Counted from the first letter of the stretch, positions 8,942-16,807 are shown. The stretch: 34,174 bases of DNA from Chloroflexota bacterium (GCA_016179765.1 JACPCL010000042.1:1-34174), one strand, 5' to 3'. Numbers and translations: made by a program. Notes: generated by a model not told the origin, from the sequence alone.

Positions 8942-8970
8942 ATCATAGCATCCCTATCCATAGGGCGCAA
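8942..8970 (-). promoter_or_regulatory. Sigma70-like promoter of ftsY operon
   Basis: On the minus strand, TTGCGC (8970-8965) and TATGAT (8947-8942) are separated by 17 bases. The -10 matches five of six consensus bases and the -35 three of six. The predicted start leaves a leader of about 27 bases to ATG 8908. Confidence 0.45.
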
Positions 8971-9013
8971 AAAGCCCAAGCAGTAGGTCTCTGGTGTTTC
9001 CCCTTCCCTCATA

Positions 9014-9153
9014 GAGCCTGCCCTGAGTCCGCCGCAGGCGGACGACGGGACGGAGGTCTGGGGGTGTCCCCCAGATACAAATCCATCCGCCGCAGGCGGA
9101 TACCTTGAACCCCCTTGAGGGGGTTTGGGGGTGTTGTTCAGCAGCCTGATAGG
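9014..9153 (+). repeat. CTAG-family modular repeat, left-truncated copy A
   Basis: This copy lacks the left end of the family and begins within the GAGCCTGCCCTGAGTCCGCC module. It then runs through the GTCCGCC/GGCGGAC hairpin, the GGGGGTGTCCCCC hairpin and the right module with a second TCCGCC/GGCGGA hairpin. It ends at CAGCAGCCTGATAGG, a mutated form of the CTAG right boundary. With the ftsY promoter it fills the gap 8909-9215; I see nothing else there. Confidence 0.75.
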
Positions 9154-9215
9154 GTTCATAGACAACCCTCGGCCTGTAGTCACGGCCTGGCCTTGCCGTT
9201 ATCATAGGTCTCTGT

Positions 9216-9854
9216 ATGGCGAAACAACGGGTGACCTTTACCTCCGACGGCTTGCTCCTGGAAGGGATGCTGCATCTGCCCGATGCGACCCGCCCATGCC
9301 CGGGAGTCGTGGTGTGCCATCCGCACCCACAATATGGGGGTGATATGCGCAACAGCGTGGTGGAGGCCATCAATGCCGCCTTGGCGCAGTGGGGCATGGC
9401 GGCCCTGGCCTTCAACTTTCGCGGCGTGGGCGACAGCCAGGGCCAGTATGATAGGGGTGTTGGCGAGGCGGCGGATGCCCTCTCGGCGTTGGAGTTCCTC
9501 ACCACGCAACCGGAGATTGACCGCAACCGCCTGGGCATCGCCGGCTACTCCTTCGGCGCAGGCATTGCCCTGGATGCCGCGGCGGAGAACCATGACGTGC
9601 GGGCCATCGTTTCCGTGGCCTGCCCCCTGGCGCCCCTGAACGACCTGGTGCTTCACCAGATTAACCGCCCCAAGCTGTTCATTCAGGGGGACGCGGACTA
9701 CCTCATAGAGATGGAGATGTTCCACTTTCTCATGCAGCGGTTTGCGCCGCCAAGGGAGATAGAGGTGCTCACGGGCGCTGACCACAGCCTGCGCGACCAC
9801 GAGGCCCAGGTGGGAAACCTGGCAGCCGGCTTTTTCGCACGCCACCTGATATAG
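9216..9854 (+). CDS. Alpha/beta hydrolase, dienelactone-hydrolase-like
   Basis: This 212-residue single-domain alpha/beta hydrolase has the nucleophile elbow GYSFG (Ser112), acid GDAD (Asp161) and histidine GADHSL (His190). An HPHPQYGGDM stretch at residues 35-44 is typical of the family's oxyanion-side loop, and FNFRGVGDSQG at 67-76 is also conserved. No signal peptide is seen, so it is cytoplasmic. ATG is used, with a weak AGG eight bases upstream. The next gene, 23 bases later, encodes a diverged copy of the same fold, so the pair arose by tandem duplication and is probably co-transcribed. The substrate is unknown; small esters or acyl conjugates are possible. Confidence 0.85.
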   Translation: MAKQRVTFTSDGLLLEGMLHLPDATRPCPGVVVCHPHPQYGGDMRNSVVEAINAALAQWGMAALAFNFRGVGDSQGQYDRGVGEAADALSALEFLTTQPEIDRNRLGIAGYSFGAGIALDAAAENHDVRAIVSVACPLAPLNDLVLHQINRPKLFIQGDADYLIEMEMFHFLMQRFAPPREIEVLTGADHSLRDHEAQVGNLAAGFFARHLI

Positions 9855-9877
9855 GGCAAGCGCAACCAAAGCCACCC

Positions 9878-10519
9878 ATGCCTCAAACAGCCATCACCTT
9901 CCAAAGCAACAAGCTCCCATTGGAGGGCGTGGTCACCCTTCCCGATGGCTTCACCCCTCCGTATCCGGCGGCGGTGCTCTGCCATCACCATCCTGCCTTT
10001 GGCGGCAGCATGGAGCACCCGGTGGTGCTGGCCATCGCCAGGGCCCTGGACCAGCGGGGCGTGGCCACCCTGCGCTTCAACTTCAGGAGCGTCGACGGTA
10101 GCCAGGGTGCCTTTTCAAGCGGCCAGGAGGAGCAGCGAGACGTCCTCGCGGCCCTGGAGGTGCTCATGAGATGGCCCTCGGTGCAGAGAAGGCGGGTGGC
10201 CCTGGTAGGCTACTCCCTTGGGGCCCAGGCCATCCTCCAGGGTTTGGGTAGCTTGAAAGGAGCGGTGGCCCTCGCCCTCATATCGCCGCCGCTCCACGCC
10301 TTTGAGGGTTCACCGGTAGGCAAGGACAGGCGTCCAAGGCTCCTTATTGTGGGTGAACAGGACCGGCTGGTGGGCGCTCAGGCCCTTCGCGAGGTGGTGG
10401 TCGCCTTTGAACGGCCTGCGCAGCTTGTGGTATCACCCGGCGCAGACCACACCTGGCGCGGGCACGAGCCGGCGCTGGCGGAGCTGGTTGCCGCCTTTTT
10501 GGCCCAACACCTGGCATAA
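9878..10519 (+). CDS. Alpha/beta hydrolase, paralogue of the preceding gene
   Basis: This 213-residue protein aligns along its whole length with the upstream hydrolase: LEGVVTLPDG, CHHHPAFGGSMEHPVV, LRFNFRSVDGSQG, GYSLG (Ser113), GEQDRLV (Asp162) and GADHTW (His191). All three catalytic residues are kept, so both copies are probably active, perhaps on different substrates. Sequence identity between the copies is only moderate, which points to an old duplication. No clear ribosome site precedes the ATG, so translation may depend on the upstream gene. The next gene, lspA, starts 60 bases downstream. Confidence 0.85.
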   Translation: MPQTAITFQSNKLPLEGVVTLPDGFTPPYPAAVLCHHHPAFGGSMEHPVVLAIARALDQRGVATLRFNFRSVDGSQGAFSSGQEEQRDVLAALEVLMRWPSVQRRRVALVGYSLGAQAILQGLGSLKGAVALALISPPLHAFEGSPVGKDRRPRLLIVGEQDRLVGAQALREVVVAFERPAQLVVSPGADHTWRGHEPALAELVAAFLAQHLA

Positions 10520-10579
10520 CATTGGAAGCCAGAGGCAGCCCTGTGCTAGACTGAAGAGACTCCCAGCAAAGAGGCCGCT

Positions 10580-11443
10580 TTGTCCACTCCTGAATTGCCA
10601 GACTCTAGGCAGCCCCAGAGCCAACCCTCTCTCTTGTCGCCAGCGTCCGAGGCCCCGCCGTTTCCCCTGGCAAGCCAGGACTCTTCCCAAGAAGCGCCTC
10701 AACCTTATGGTGCGCCTCTTCCCTTTGCTCAAACCTCCACTGAGGCGGGCGCTGCGCCTACACTTGGAGCCCAGGACACACCTTCTGTCCAGGCTCCAGC
10801 GGCTGCGGATCCAGTCGCTGAGCCGGCGCCGTTCTCCGTAAGCAGGATGACTCCAAACAAGCGAGCCTGGCTCTACGATCTCTACCTCGCAGCCTTGATC
10901 CTCCTCGCCTTTATCCTAGACCAGGCCACCAAAGGGTGGGTGCGGGGCAACCTGGCCCTGGGAGAGTCCCTGCCGCCTACGGGTTTTTTCCGCATCACCC
11001 ACACCTACAACACCGGCAGCGCCTTTGGCCTCTTCCCCAACCAGACCCTTCTGCTCATGATGGCCTCCATCGCGGGCATCGCCATTCTGCTGCTGTACTT
11101 CAGAAACCTGTCCATCCCACCCTTCTGGTTGCGCACCAGCCTGGGCTTGCAGCTTGGCGGCGCCGCCGGCAACCTGGTGGACCGCATTACCCTGGGACGC
11201 GTCACAGATTTCCTGGACGCTGGCTCCTGGCCCGTTTTCAATCTGGCCGACTCCTCCATCATGATCGGCATTGGCATCCTGGCCTGGTGTATCTGGCGCT
11301 CTCCCAAAGCGACCGCGAAGCCCAAGGAGGAGGCCAAGGAACAGGAGGCGCCCCCCGTCGCTACTGTGGTGGGGGCTTCGCGAGGGCCTGCCGATGTCCC
11401 TCCCGAATCGCCTCAGCACCCCCAAGCCGATAGGCATGGCTGA
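10580..11443 (+). CDS. lspA: Lipoprotein signal peptidase (signal peptidase II) with extended termini
   Basis: The enzyme is an inner-membrane aspartic protease that removes signal peptides from diacylglyceryl-modified prolipoproteins. The core (about residues 95-240) has four spans and the family motifs: LDQATKGWV (Asp114), THTYNTGSAFGLF, GAAGNLVDRITLGRVTDFLD (catalytic Asp201) and VFNLADSSI (catalytic Asp224). It differs from the usual length of about 160 residues in two ways. There is an N-terminal Pro/Ser/Ala-rich tail of some 90 residues, and a C-terminal Lys/Glu/Pro-rich tail of about 45 residues. TTG at 10580 is chosen because AAAGAGG precedes it by five bases. The in-frame ATG at 10847 would give a conventional 198-residue protein but has no well-placed ribosome site. 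Its stop overlaps the next gene. Confidence 0.93.
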   Translation: MSTPELPDSRQPQSQPSLLSPASEAPPFPLASQDSSQEAPQPYGAPLPFAQTSTEAGAAPTLGAQDTPSVQAPAAADPVAEPAPFSVSRMTPNKRAWLYDLYLAALILLAFILDQATKGWVRGNLALGESLPPTGFFRITHTYNTGSAFGLFPNQTLLLMMASIAGIAILLLYFRNLSIPPFWLRTSLGLQLGGAAGNLVDRITLGRVTDFLDAGSWPVFNLADSSIMIGIGILAWCIWRSPKATAKPKEEAKEQEAPPVATVVGASRGPADVPPESPQHPQADRHG

Positions 11444-12341
11444 GACCTTCCAGACTGTGTGCCCGGAGAGCGGCCAGCGGGTTGACGCTTACCTGGCCTC
11501 CCTGCGAAAGGACCTGTCCCGAGCACACCTTCAGCGCCTTATCAAAGAGGGCCACGTCCTGGTCAACGGGGCTGCCGTCAAGCCCTCGGCAAAGCTGCAA
11601 GCAGGGGATGCCATCCAGGTCACCGTGCCTGATGTACCACCCTCTCAGCTCACCCCCCAGGAGCTGCCTCTCACCGTGGTGTACCAGGACCTGCACATCG
11701 TCGTCATAGACAAGTCTCCGGGGGTCACGGTGCATCCTGGTCCTGGGCATCCCGTAGGCACCCTGGTCAACGCCCTCATCGCCCGCTATCCGGAGATGGC
11801 AGGCGTCGGCGGCGAGCAACGGCCCGGCATCGTGCATCGCCTGGACGCCGGTACCTCCGGCCTCATGGCAGCAGCGCGCTCCCCCCTGGCTTACCAGAGC
11901 CTCATACGGCAGTTCCGGGACCGGCAGGTGCTCAAGGTGTACCTGGCCCTGGTGCGGGGACACCCCAAGCCCGCGGAGGGCGTGATTGACGCGCCCGTTG
12001 GACGCAACCCCAGGGACCGCAAGCGCATGAGCGTGGTGGCCCGGGGACGGGAAGCGTTGACGGAATACCACACGGTCCGAAGGTACGATGGATACGCGCT
12101 CTTGGAGGTGCGGCTGCACACGGGGCGCACCCACCAGATACGGGTGCACCTCTCCACCCTGGGCCATCCCGTAGCGGGCGACCCTCAGTACGGCGGCCGC
12201 GTGCCTTTTCTGCGGCGACAATTCCTCCACGCCCACCGCCTCGGCTTCGCTCACCCCGCTACCGGCGAGCCAATGGAGTTCACGTCGCCCCTGCCCGAGG
12301 ACCTGCGACAGGCATTGGAAGGGCTTGCGACAGGAGATTAG
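11436..12341 (+). CDS. rluD: RluA/RluD-family large-subunit rRNA pseudouridine synthase
   Basis: This protein of about 301 residues has an N-terminal S4 RNA-binding domain (GQRVDAYLASLRKDLSRAHLQRLIKEGHVLVNG, roughly residues 13-45). The pseudouridine synthase domain that follows has the active-site motif HRLDAGTSGLM at 134-144; Asp137 is the catalytic residue. HTGRTHQIRVHLSTLGHPVAGDPQYGG is also present. The RluD group modifies helix 69 of 23S rNA in known cases; assignment to RluD rather than another RluA member rests on domain order only. ATG 11436 overlaps the end of lspA by eight bases. An in-frame ATG at 11394, with GCGAGGG upstream, would add 14 residues. The lspA-rluD gene order is common in bacteria. 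Confidence 0.9.
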   Translation: MAETFQTVCPESGQRVDAYLASLRKDLSRAHLQRLIKEGHVLVNGAAVKPSAKLQAGDAIQVTVPDVPPSQLTPQELPLTVVYQDLHIVVIDKSPGVTVHPGPGHPVGTLVNALIARYPEMAGVGGEQRPGIVHRLDAGTSGLMAAARSPLAYQSLIRQFRDRQVLKVYLALVRGHPKPAEGVIDAPVGRNPRDRKRMSVVARGREALTEYHTVRRYDGYALLEVRLHTGRTHQIRVHLSTLGHPVAGDPQYGGRVPFLRRQFLHAHRLGFAHPATGEPMEFTSPLPEDLRQALEGLATGD

Positions 12342-12404
12342 CCGGGGAACCCCCTTCCTGTACAAGAGCCTTGTTTCAAGAGTCAGGAGGTTGTGGGAAA
12401 CCGT

Positions 12405-12470
12405 AGCCTGTCCTTGAGTCCGCCGTAGGCGGACGAAGGATTCCTACTGGGGTTCTAGGGGTGCCCCAGC
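12405..12470 (+). repeat. CTAG-family modular repeat, internal fragment B
   Basis: Only the central modules remain: AGCCTGTCCTTGAGTCCGCC, its GGCGGAC partner, and a decayed GGGGTGCCCC hairpin. No terminal inverted repeat is visible. It sits in the 341-base gene-free stretch 12342-12682 after rluD. Apart from the promoter candidate near 12636 I see nothing else there. Confidence 0.6.
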
Positions 12471-12635
12471 CTTGCGCATAAATCCCGACTTGCACAATAA
12501 GTAGGCGTTCTGCACAAAGTCCCCCTGACGCTTCCTCAAACCTAAACGGGTAAAGGCTCAGGGGTTTTCATTTAGTGACTGTCTGTCGGTGCTCATGAGC
12601 ATTACTTCCCCGTGCATCTTCGTCTGCCGCCGGCC

Positions 12636-12664
12636 TTGCATCTCTGGCAGAGAACTGCTATTGT
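12636..12664 (+). promoter_or_regulatory. Promoter candidate for the coiled-coil/winged-helix gene
   Basis: TTGCAT (12636-12641) and TATTGT (12659-12664) are separated by 17 bases. Both hexamers are imperfect (three and four of six). The ribosome site AGGAGG begins five bases after the -10, so the leader would be very short. Confidence 0.3.
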
Positions 12665-12682
12665 ATCTAGGAGGTGAGTGCA

Positions 12683-13216
12683 GTGAGTACCCCAGATTTT
12701 CTAGATTCAGTTCAGCAAGAGCTTGAACAGGCTGAAGGACGGCTTGCCGCTGTTGAGAAAGCACTCCAGCAGTTGGAGCAGCAGGTAGCCAAAGAGCGCT
12801 CCCTCATTGCTGCCTATCGGATTATTCTCCAACATCGTTCGCCCAACGAGACTGTACCCCCGACCGACCTATGGGGGCAACCTTCGGTAACTCCTCCAAC
12901 GACCCATATCCCCAAGAACCTTAAGCAACCTGGGAATCGCTCTAGCTTAATGCCCCCTCGTCAGCCTCAATACACATCGGTGTCTGTAGGGCACGCTGTT
13001 CTCAATATGCTACGCCAATCCAAAGAGAACGTTCATAGCGATATATTTGCCAAAGCCATCTGGCAGATTGAGTCCAGCAAAGACCTGACCAGGGTGAAGA
13101 GAACTCTCAATAGCACCCTCGGAAGGCTTGTGGAACGCAAGGAGATTGAGCGAACGGAACAACCAGGAAAATACAAAGGGAAGGCCCAACAGACAGCCGC
13201 CGTGGCGGGTTCCTAG
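12683..13216 (+). CDS. Uncharacterised protein: N-terminal coiled coil plus C-terminal winged-helix-like region
   Basis: This 177-residue protein does not match a family I can name. Residues 8-50 form a clear heptad-type coiled coil (QQELEQAEGRLAAVEKALQQ and onward). Residues 55-95 are a Pro/Thr/Asn-rich linker. Residues 97-165 look like a winged helix (SVGHAVLNMLRQ, then VKRTLNSTLGRLVERKEIER, then a short basic wing). This suggests a dimeric or higher-order DNA-binding protein, but no function is assigned. GTG 12683 is chosen over GTG 12674 because AGGAGGTGA lies just upstream of it. Its GC content is visibly lower than that of neighbours. It stands alone between a MITE fragment and aspS, which suggests a recent arrival. 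Confidence 0.7.
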   Translation: MSTPDFLDSVQQELEQAEGRLAAVEKALQQLEQQVAKERSLIAAYRIILQHRSPNETVPPTDLWGQPSVTPPTTHIPKNLKQPGNRSSLMPPRQPQYTSVSVGHAVLNMLRQSKENVHSDIFAKAIWQIESSKDLTRVKRTLNSTLGRLVERKEIERTEQPGKYKGKAQQTAAVAGS

Positions 13217-13233
13217 AACCTACGGGCATCCCC

Positions 13234-13252
13234 CCTTCACTTGTAGTGAAGG
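13234..13252. terminator. Small hairpin between convergent genes
   Basis: CCTTCACT (13234-13241) and AGTGAAGG (13245-13252) form an 8-bp stem with a three-base loop. It lies just after the stop of the plus-strand orphan gene (13216) and before the aspS stop (13442). A clean U tract is missing, so its role as a terminator is uncertain. Confidence 0.4.
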
Positions 13253-13441
13253 ATGTTTCCGTCACCAGCTACGGCGGCTGTCTGTCTTATTATATCAAAA
13301 AGCCCGTCAGCCTGCTTTGGGCTTCCTTCTAAGTGTATTCCAATAAGGGCTTTTGCATTTAGGGCAGACCTTGGGCTGCTGGCCTTTCTTGCGGGGAGCA
13401 AAGCCCTTTACAAGGGAGAGGGATCGGGGTTAGGGCATCTA

Positions 13442-15238
13442 CTACTGTACCACCTGAATGTGCAGCTCCTTGAGGTGCTCCGGCGTCACCGGCGCGGGGG
13501 TCTTGAACAGCGGGTCTATGCCGCTCTGCGTCTTCGGGAAGGCGATAACATCCCGAATGGAGTCGGCAAAGTCTGTCAGGAGGCTGACGAACCGGTCAAC
13601 GCCAGGCGCGATGCCGCCGTGGGGTGGTGCGCCGTACTCCAGGGCCTGAAGCAACTGTCCGAACCGCTCCTCCATCTGCTCCTCGGTGTATCCCAGAAAG
13701 CGCATAATGCGTTCCTGCAGGGCGCGGTTGTGGTTACGAATGCTGCCGCTGGCCAGCTCCATGCCATTGCACACCAGGTCGTAATGGCGCGCCCGCATGC
13801 GCCCTGGGTCGCTCTCCAGCCACTGCATATCCCCCTCCCTGGGCGAGGTGAACAGGTGGTGCTCCGGCTCCCAGGCTTTCGCCTCATCGTTCCAGGCAAA
13901 GAGGGGAAAGTCGGTGACAAAGGCCATGGCCAGAACCTGAGGGTCGGCCAGTCCCAAGCGCTTGCCCATTTCGTTGCGAAGCTGCGAAAGCGCCGTGTTG
14001 GTCGTCGTGGACGATCCCGCCACCATCAGGATGAGGTCGCCGCGCCTGGCCCCCGTGCGCTGGGCAATCTGCCGCACCTGCTCCACGCTCAGAAAGCGGG
14101 CGATACTAGAGCGCACCTGCTCCATGGTCAGCCCCTCCAGGGAGCCGCTTCCCTCTTCCAGGGCAATGGAGATGAGGCCGCGAGCGCCCCGCGTCTGGAC
14201 AAAGCTGGTCAGCTCGTCTATCTGGCGTCGCGAGTAGGAGGCGCACCCCGGCGCGGCGAAGGCCTTGGCAATGCCCCCCTTCTGGGCGACAGCATCCCGC
14301 AGCACCTGGGCAGCAGAGTCACGCGCCCAGTCCGTGAGGTCTGCAAGCTCCAGCCCAAAGCGCAGGTCAGGCTTGTCGGAGCCGTACCGGGCCATCACGT
14401 CATCGTAGCGCAGGCGTGGGAAGGGACCCATGATGCGGCGGTTGGGCACGAGTTTCTGGATAATCTCCGTGTACAGCTCCTCCACCAGGCCGGTGACATC
14501 CTGCTCATCCACAAAGCTCATCTCAATGTCAAGCTGGGTGTGCTCAAACTGGCGGTCGCCCCGCAGGTCTTCATCGCGGAAGCAGCGGGCAATCTGGAAG
14601 TACCGCTCGTAGCCGGCCACCATGAGAAGCTGTTTGAGCTGCTGAGGCGACTGGGGCAGCGCGTAAAAGCTGCCAAGGTACATGCGGCTGGGCACAAGGA
14701 AGTCCCGTGCGCCTTCGGGCGTGCTCTTGATAAGGATGGGCGTCTCAATCTCCAGGAAGCCCCGTGCGTCCAGGAAGTCCCGCATATGCTTCACCACCCG
14801 GTGGCGCAGCACCATGTTGTCGTGCATCCGGGCGGTGCGCAGGTCCAGGTAGCGCCATTGGAGACGCACCAGTTCGTCCACCTGGCCAGGGTCGGCAATC
14901 TCAAAGGGCGGCGTCTTGGACTGGTTCAGCACCTTGGCTTCGCTGACGTACACCTCCGTCTCGCCCGTCGGCAAGTTGGGATTCACGGTCCCTGCCGGGC
15001 GGAGGCGCACCTCCCCCTCTACTTGCACCACCCACTCGCTACGGAAGGATTCCGCCGTGTGGTGCGCCTCCGGCGCCGTCTCGGGGTTGAACACCACCTG
15101 CACCAGTCCCTTGCTGTCCCGTAGGTCAATGAAGACCAGCCCGCCGTGGTCGCGGCGGCGGTGCACCCAGCCCGCCAGGGTTACTTTTTGGCCGGCGTGC
15201 TCCCGTCGCACGTCGCCGCAGGACATCGTCTTGAGCAC
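13442..15238 (-). CDS. aspS: Aspartyl-tRNA synthetase, probably non-discriminating
   Basis: This 598-residue bacterial-type class II synthetase charges tRNA with aspartate. The order is an OB-fold anticodon domain (residues 1-110), motif 1 region near 150, motif 2 FRDEDLRGDRQ at 220-230, the bacterial GAD insertion (about 290-420), and motif 3 GGIAPGVDR at 541-549. His31 (in RRRDH) and Gly83 occupy the two anticodon-domain positions associated with AspRS forms that charge both tRNA-Asp and tRNA-Asn. Asn-tRNA would then be completed by GatCAB. GTG 15238 is chosen because GGAGGT lies nine bases upstream and a TATAAT promoter lies just beyond. ATG 15226 is possible. A longer open frame back to 15310 would start upstream of the promoter. 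Confidence 0.97.
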   Translation of the reverse strand: MLKTMSCGDVRREHAGQKVTLAGWVHRRRDHGGLVFIDLRDSKGLVQVVFNPETAPEAHHTAESFRSEWVVQVEGEVRLRPAGTVNPNLPTGETEVYVSEAKVLNQSKTPPFEIADPGQVDELVRLQWRYLDLRTARMHDNMVLRHRVVKHMRDFLDARGFLEIETPILIKSTPEGARDFLVPSRMYLGSFYALPQSPQQLKQLLMVAGYERYFQIARCFRDEDLRGDRQFEHTQLDIEMSFVDEQDVTGLVEELYTEIIQKLVPNRRIMGPFPRLRYDDVMARYGSDKPDLRFGLELADLTDWARDSAAQVLRDAVAQKGGIAKAFAAPGCASYSRRQIDELTSFVQTRGARGLISIALEEGSGSLEGLTMEQVRSSIARFLSVEQVRQIAQRTGARRGDLILMVAGSSTTTNTALSQLRNEMGKRLGLADPQVLAMAFVTDFPLFAWNDEAKAWEPEHHLFTSPREGDMQWLESDPGRMRARHYDLVCNGMELASGSIRNHNRALQERIMRFLGYTEEQMEERFGQLLQALEYGAPPHGGIAPGVDRFVSLLTDFADSIRDVIAFPKTQSGIDPLFKTPAPVTPEHLKELHIQVVQ

Positions 15239-15262
15239 GAGTAGTTCACCTCCAACTAGCTG

Positions 15263-15291
15263 ATTATAGGGGAGGTGTAGGGGAGGTTCAA
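15263..15291 (-). promoter_or_regulatory. Sigma70 promoter of aspS
   Basis: On the minus strand, TTGAAC (15291-15286), a 17-base spacer and a perfect TATAAT (15268-15263) are followed by the ribosome site GGAGGT at 15253-15248. The predicted start near 15256 gives a leader of only about 18 bases and fixes the aspS start downstream of it. Confidence 0.65.
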
Positions 15292-15422
15292 TGAATAGGC
15301 GGGCCGACAAAGGCGATCAATGAGGGCATCAAGGGCAGAAAACATCACCCCACGGGCGGCGTTTCAATAAGGGGAGGAGTGTGGCCATGCTGCTGGACAG
15401 GAGAAACGCACCAGTGTAGGAG

Positions 15423-15881
15423 TTAGAAGCCTGTGGCCTGCCGCCATGCAGCGACCTGACGCCCGTGCTCAGCATAGTGGCTATAGGTATCCAAGCGCAG
15501 CCGACGACGAAACCGGGTCTCGGTCATGTAGTGGTGCTGCGGTACGGCGTTGAGAAAGGCGAGCAACCGTTCATGGGTCTTCAGAAACCAGCGGTGGACC
15601 TCTTGTAGGGGCATGGTTCGCTGGCGCTGCCACTGACGTTCGTTGAAGGCGTCAATGCCGCCGTAGCGGCTGTAGCGGACCGGCTGCTTCCCCTGCATGA
15701 TGAGGGTAAGGGCCATCATGCTCTCCTCCTCCCACGTAGCCACATGGCCCAGCACGTCTTTGATGGACCACTCGCCCACCACTCCGGGTTCCAATAGGGC
15801 TTCCCCCGACATACCCTCATAGGATTGGGCAAGCCGTTGCCACTCCCGGCCAATGCGACTCAGCAACTGCTCCCTGTTCAC
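15423..15881 (-). CDS. DinB-like / ClbS-DfsB four-helix-bundle protein
   Basis: This 152-residue protein is predicted to be a helical bundle of the DinB superfamily. The first helix pair ends in GEWSIKDVLGHVATWEEE, with His46 at the usual first metal position. YSHYAEHGRQVAAW near the C-terminus supplies His135 and His139 in the second conserved motif. Such proteins bind a divalent metal and include thiol transferases and the cyclopropane hydrolase ClbS; the actual reaction here is unknown. GTG 15881 is chosen because GGAGGTG precedes it at normal distance, whereas the longer frame from TTG 15902 places that site inside the coding region. It stands alone, about 100 bases from the divisions on either side. 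The short gap 15292-15422 shows nothing else. Confidence 0.75.
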   Translation of the reverse strand: MNREQLLSRIGREWQRLAQSYEGMSGEALLEPGVVGEWSIKDVLGHVATWEEESMMALTLIMQGKQPVRYSRYGGIDAFNERQWQRQRTMPLQEVHRWFLKTHERLLAFLNAVPQHHYMTETRFRRRLRLDTYSHYAEHGRQVAAWRQATGF

Positions 15882-15985
15882 AGCGGACACACCTCCGACC
15901 AACTGCTTATGGAGGTCTCACGTACTAGAGGCTTGACAAGAGGCGCCGCCTGACCTGGATTGAAGAAGGAAACTTTGGGGTGGCC

Positions 15986-16183
15986 CTATCGTCTGTTGTA
16001 GCGCACAATCGCTATCCCCAGCAGTATGAGAGGAGGGCCGATGAGCCCCGCGAAGAAGACGACGCCTATGTTGGCACCCAGGGCCTGAGCTGCCAGCGCA
16101 ATGACGGTGCTGGCCACGCCGTAAAAGACCACTTTCTTGCCGAACATTCGCCAACGATAGTCCTCGTGGAGCGTTTTGTCCAC
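15986..16183 (-). CDS. Small two-span membrane protein, function unknown
   Basis: This 65-residue protein has a basic, aromatic N-terminus (MDKTLHEDYRWRMFGKK). Two hydrophobic segments follow, VVFYGVASTVIALAAQALGA and VGVVFFAGLIGPPLILLGIA-like, with the tail IVRYNRR. The positive-inside pattern puts both ends in the cytoplasm. The start is GTG. The frame stays open upstream to about 16262 without an ATG (including VTAVWRRPWLVDKT), so the true start could be further upstream, but no ribosome site supports that. I recognise no family. It lies between the DinB-like gene and a protein of accessory character next to tRNA-Gln, all on the same strand. Confidence 0.55.
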   Translation of the reverse strand: MDKTLHEDYRWRMFGKKVVFYGVASTVIALAAQALGANIGVVFFAGLIGPPLILLGIAIVRYNRR

Positions 16184-16261
16184 AAGCCACGGCCGGCGCC
16201 AGACGGCAGTTACGCGCTGCCCGGCCCACAGAGAAGCAAGAATCTTGAGGTGGCGTTTCGC

Positions 16262-16807
16262 CTAGCTGAGTGGTGGGTAAACCCGCCAAACCCAATACTG
16301 CCCACCGTGGGGGCTTGACCGACCAATAGGAATGTCAACGCCCAGATAGATTTCTTGGAAAGGGACTTGAGCAGGCAACCGAATTGCGGGCAGAATAGTG
16401 TCTTGGACATCTTGCTCGTCAGTCAAGGGCGGCCTGGAATCTACAACCAGCACCACCGGAAAGCTCACAGTATATTGCTTCTTGCACTTGTCAGAGAGCC
16501 GGTTGTTGATGGAGTCAGCTAGTCCTTCATCTGGGTTTTGGAGGACGTCGCTAGCGTACTGTCGCGTCCTCCCGCGAGCCAGGTCCCAAGCACCCTTGGC
16601 ATGGTGTTCATCGTAGTAAGCGGTACTCACTTCAAGACCAACGGTTGCTCCACTCGCCCCATCTGTGCACTCAAAGTCTGGGGCCTCCGTCTTTGAGGAA
16701 ATGACCAAACTCCTCCCCCGGTTTTGCTTCAACCAGTCTAGAAACCGCTGCGCGGCAGCCTGTTCGTGCTGGCGCTTCAGATCTTCATTAGGGTTGATTC
16801 CAGTCAT
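16262..16807 (-). CDS. Hypothetical protein with possible PD-(D/E)xK-like region
   Basis: This protein has 181 residues; I cannot assign a family. After a charged helix (NPNEDLKRQHEQAAAQRFLDWL) comes EAPDFECTDGASGATVGLEV near residues 41-60. This is the spacing of a PD...(D/E)x motif seen in restriction-endonuclease-like folds, although the final Lys is replaced by Ser (LEVS). The rest is soluble with no signal peptide. ATG 16807 is chosen over TTG 16828 because CAAGGG lies six bases upstream. The ATG is only 26 bases past the 3' end of tRNA-Gln on the same strand. GC content is clearly lower than in the surrounding genes. Position and composition suggest an acquired gene; nuclease activity is speculative. 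Confidence 0.6.
   Translation of the reverse strand: MTGINPNEDLKRQHEQAAAQRFLDWLKQNRGRSLVISSKTEAPDFECTDGASGATVGLEVSTAYYDEHHAKGAWDLARGRTRQYASDVLQNPDEGLADSINNRLSDKCKKQYTVSFPVVLVVDSRPPLTDEQDVQDTILPAIRLPAQVPFQEIYLGVDIPIGRSSPHGGQYWVWRVYPPLS

Noticed and set aside
11361-12365. 334-codon open frame on the minus strand opposite rluD
   Set aside because: The plus-strand gene has intact S4 and pseudouridine synthase motifs; the reverse translation has none.
13253-15124. 623-codon open frame on the plus strand opposite aspS
   Set aside because: It is antisense to a synthetase with all class II motifs, has a low-complexity His/Arg/Leu-rich translation and no family motif; it arises from the GC-rich codon pattern of aspS.
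15239-15310. Upstream extension of aspS (24 more residues)
   Set aside because: The TATAAT promoter at 15268-15263 and the GGAGGT ribosome site lie inside it, so translation must start downstream at 15238 or 15226.
15918-16295. 125-codon minus-strand frame overlapping the small membrane protein gene
   Set aside because: Its translation is Arg/Gly/Ser-rich low complexity, while the overlapping 65-residue frame has two clean membrane spans.
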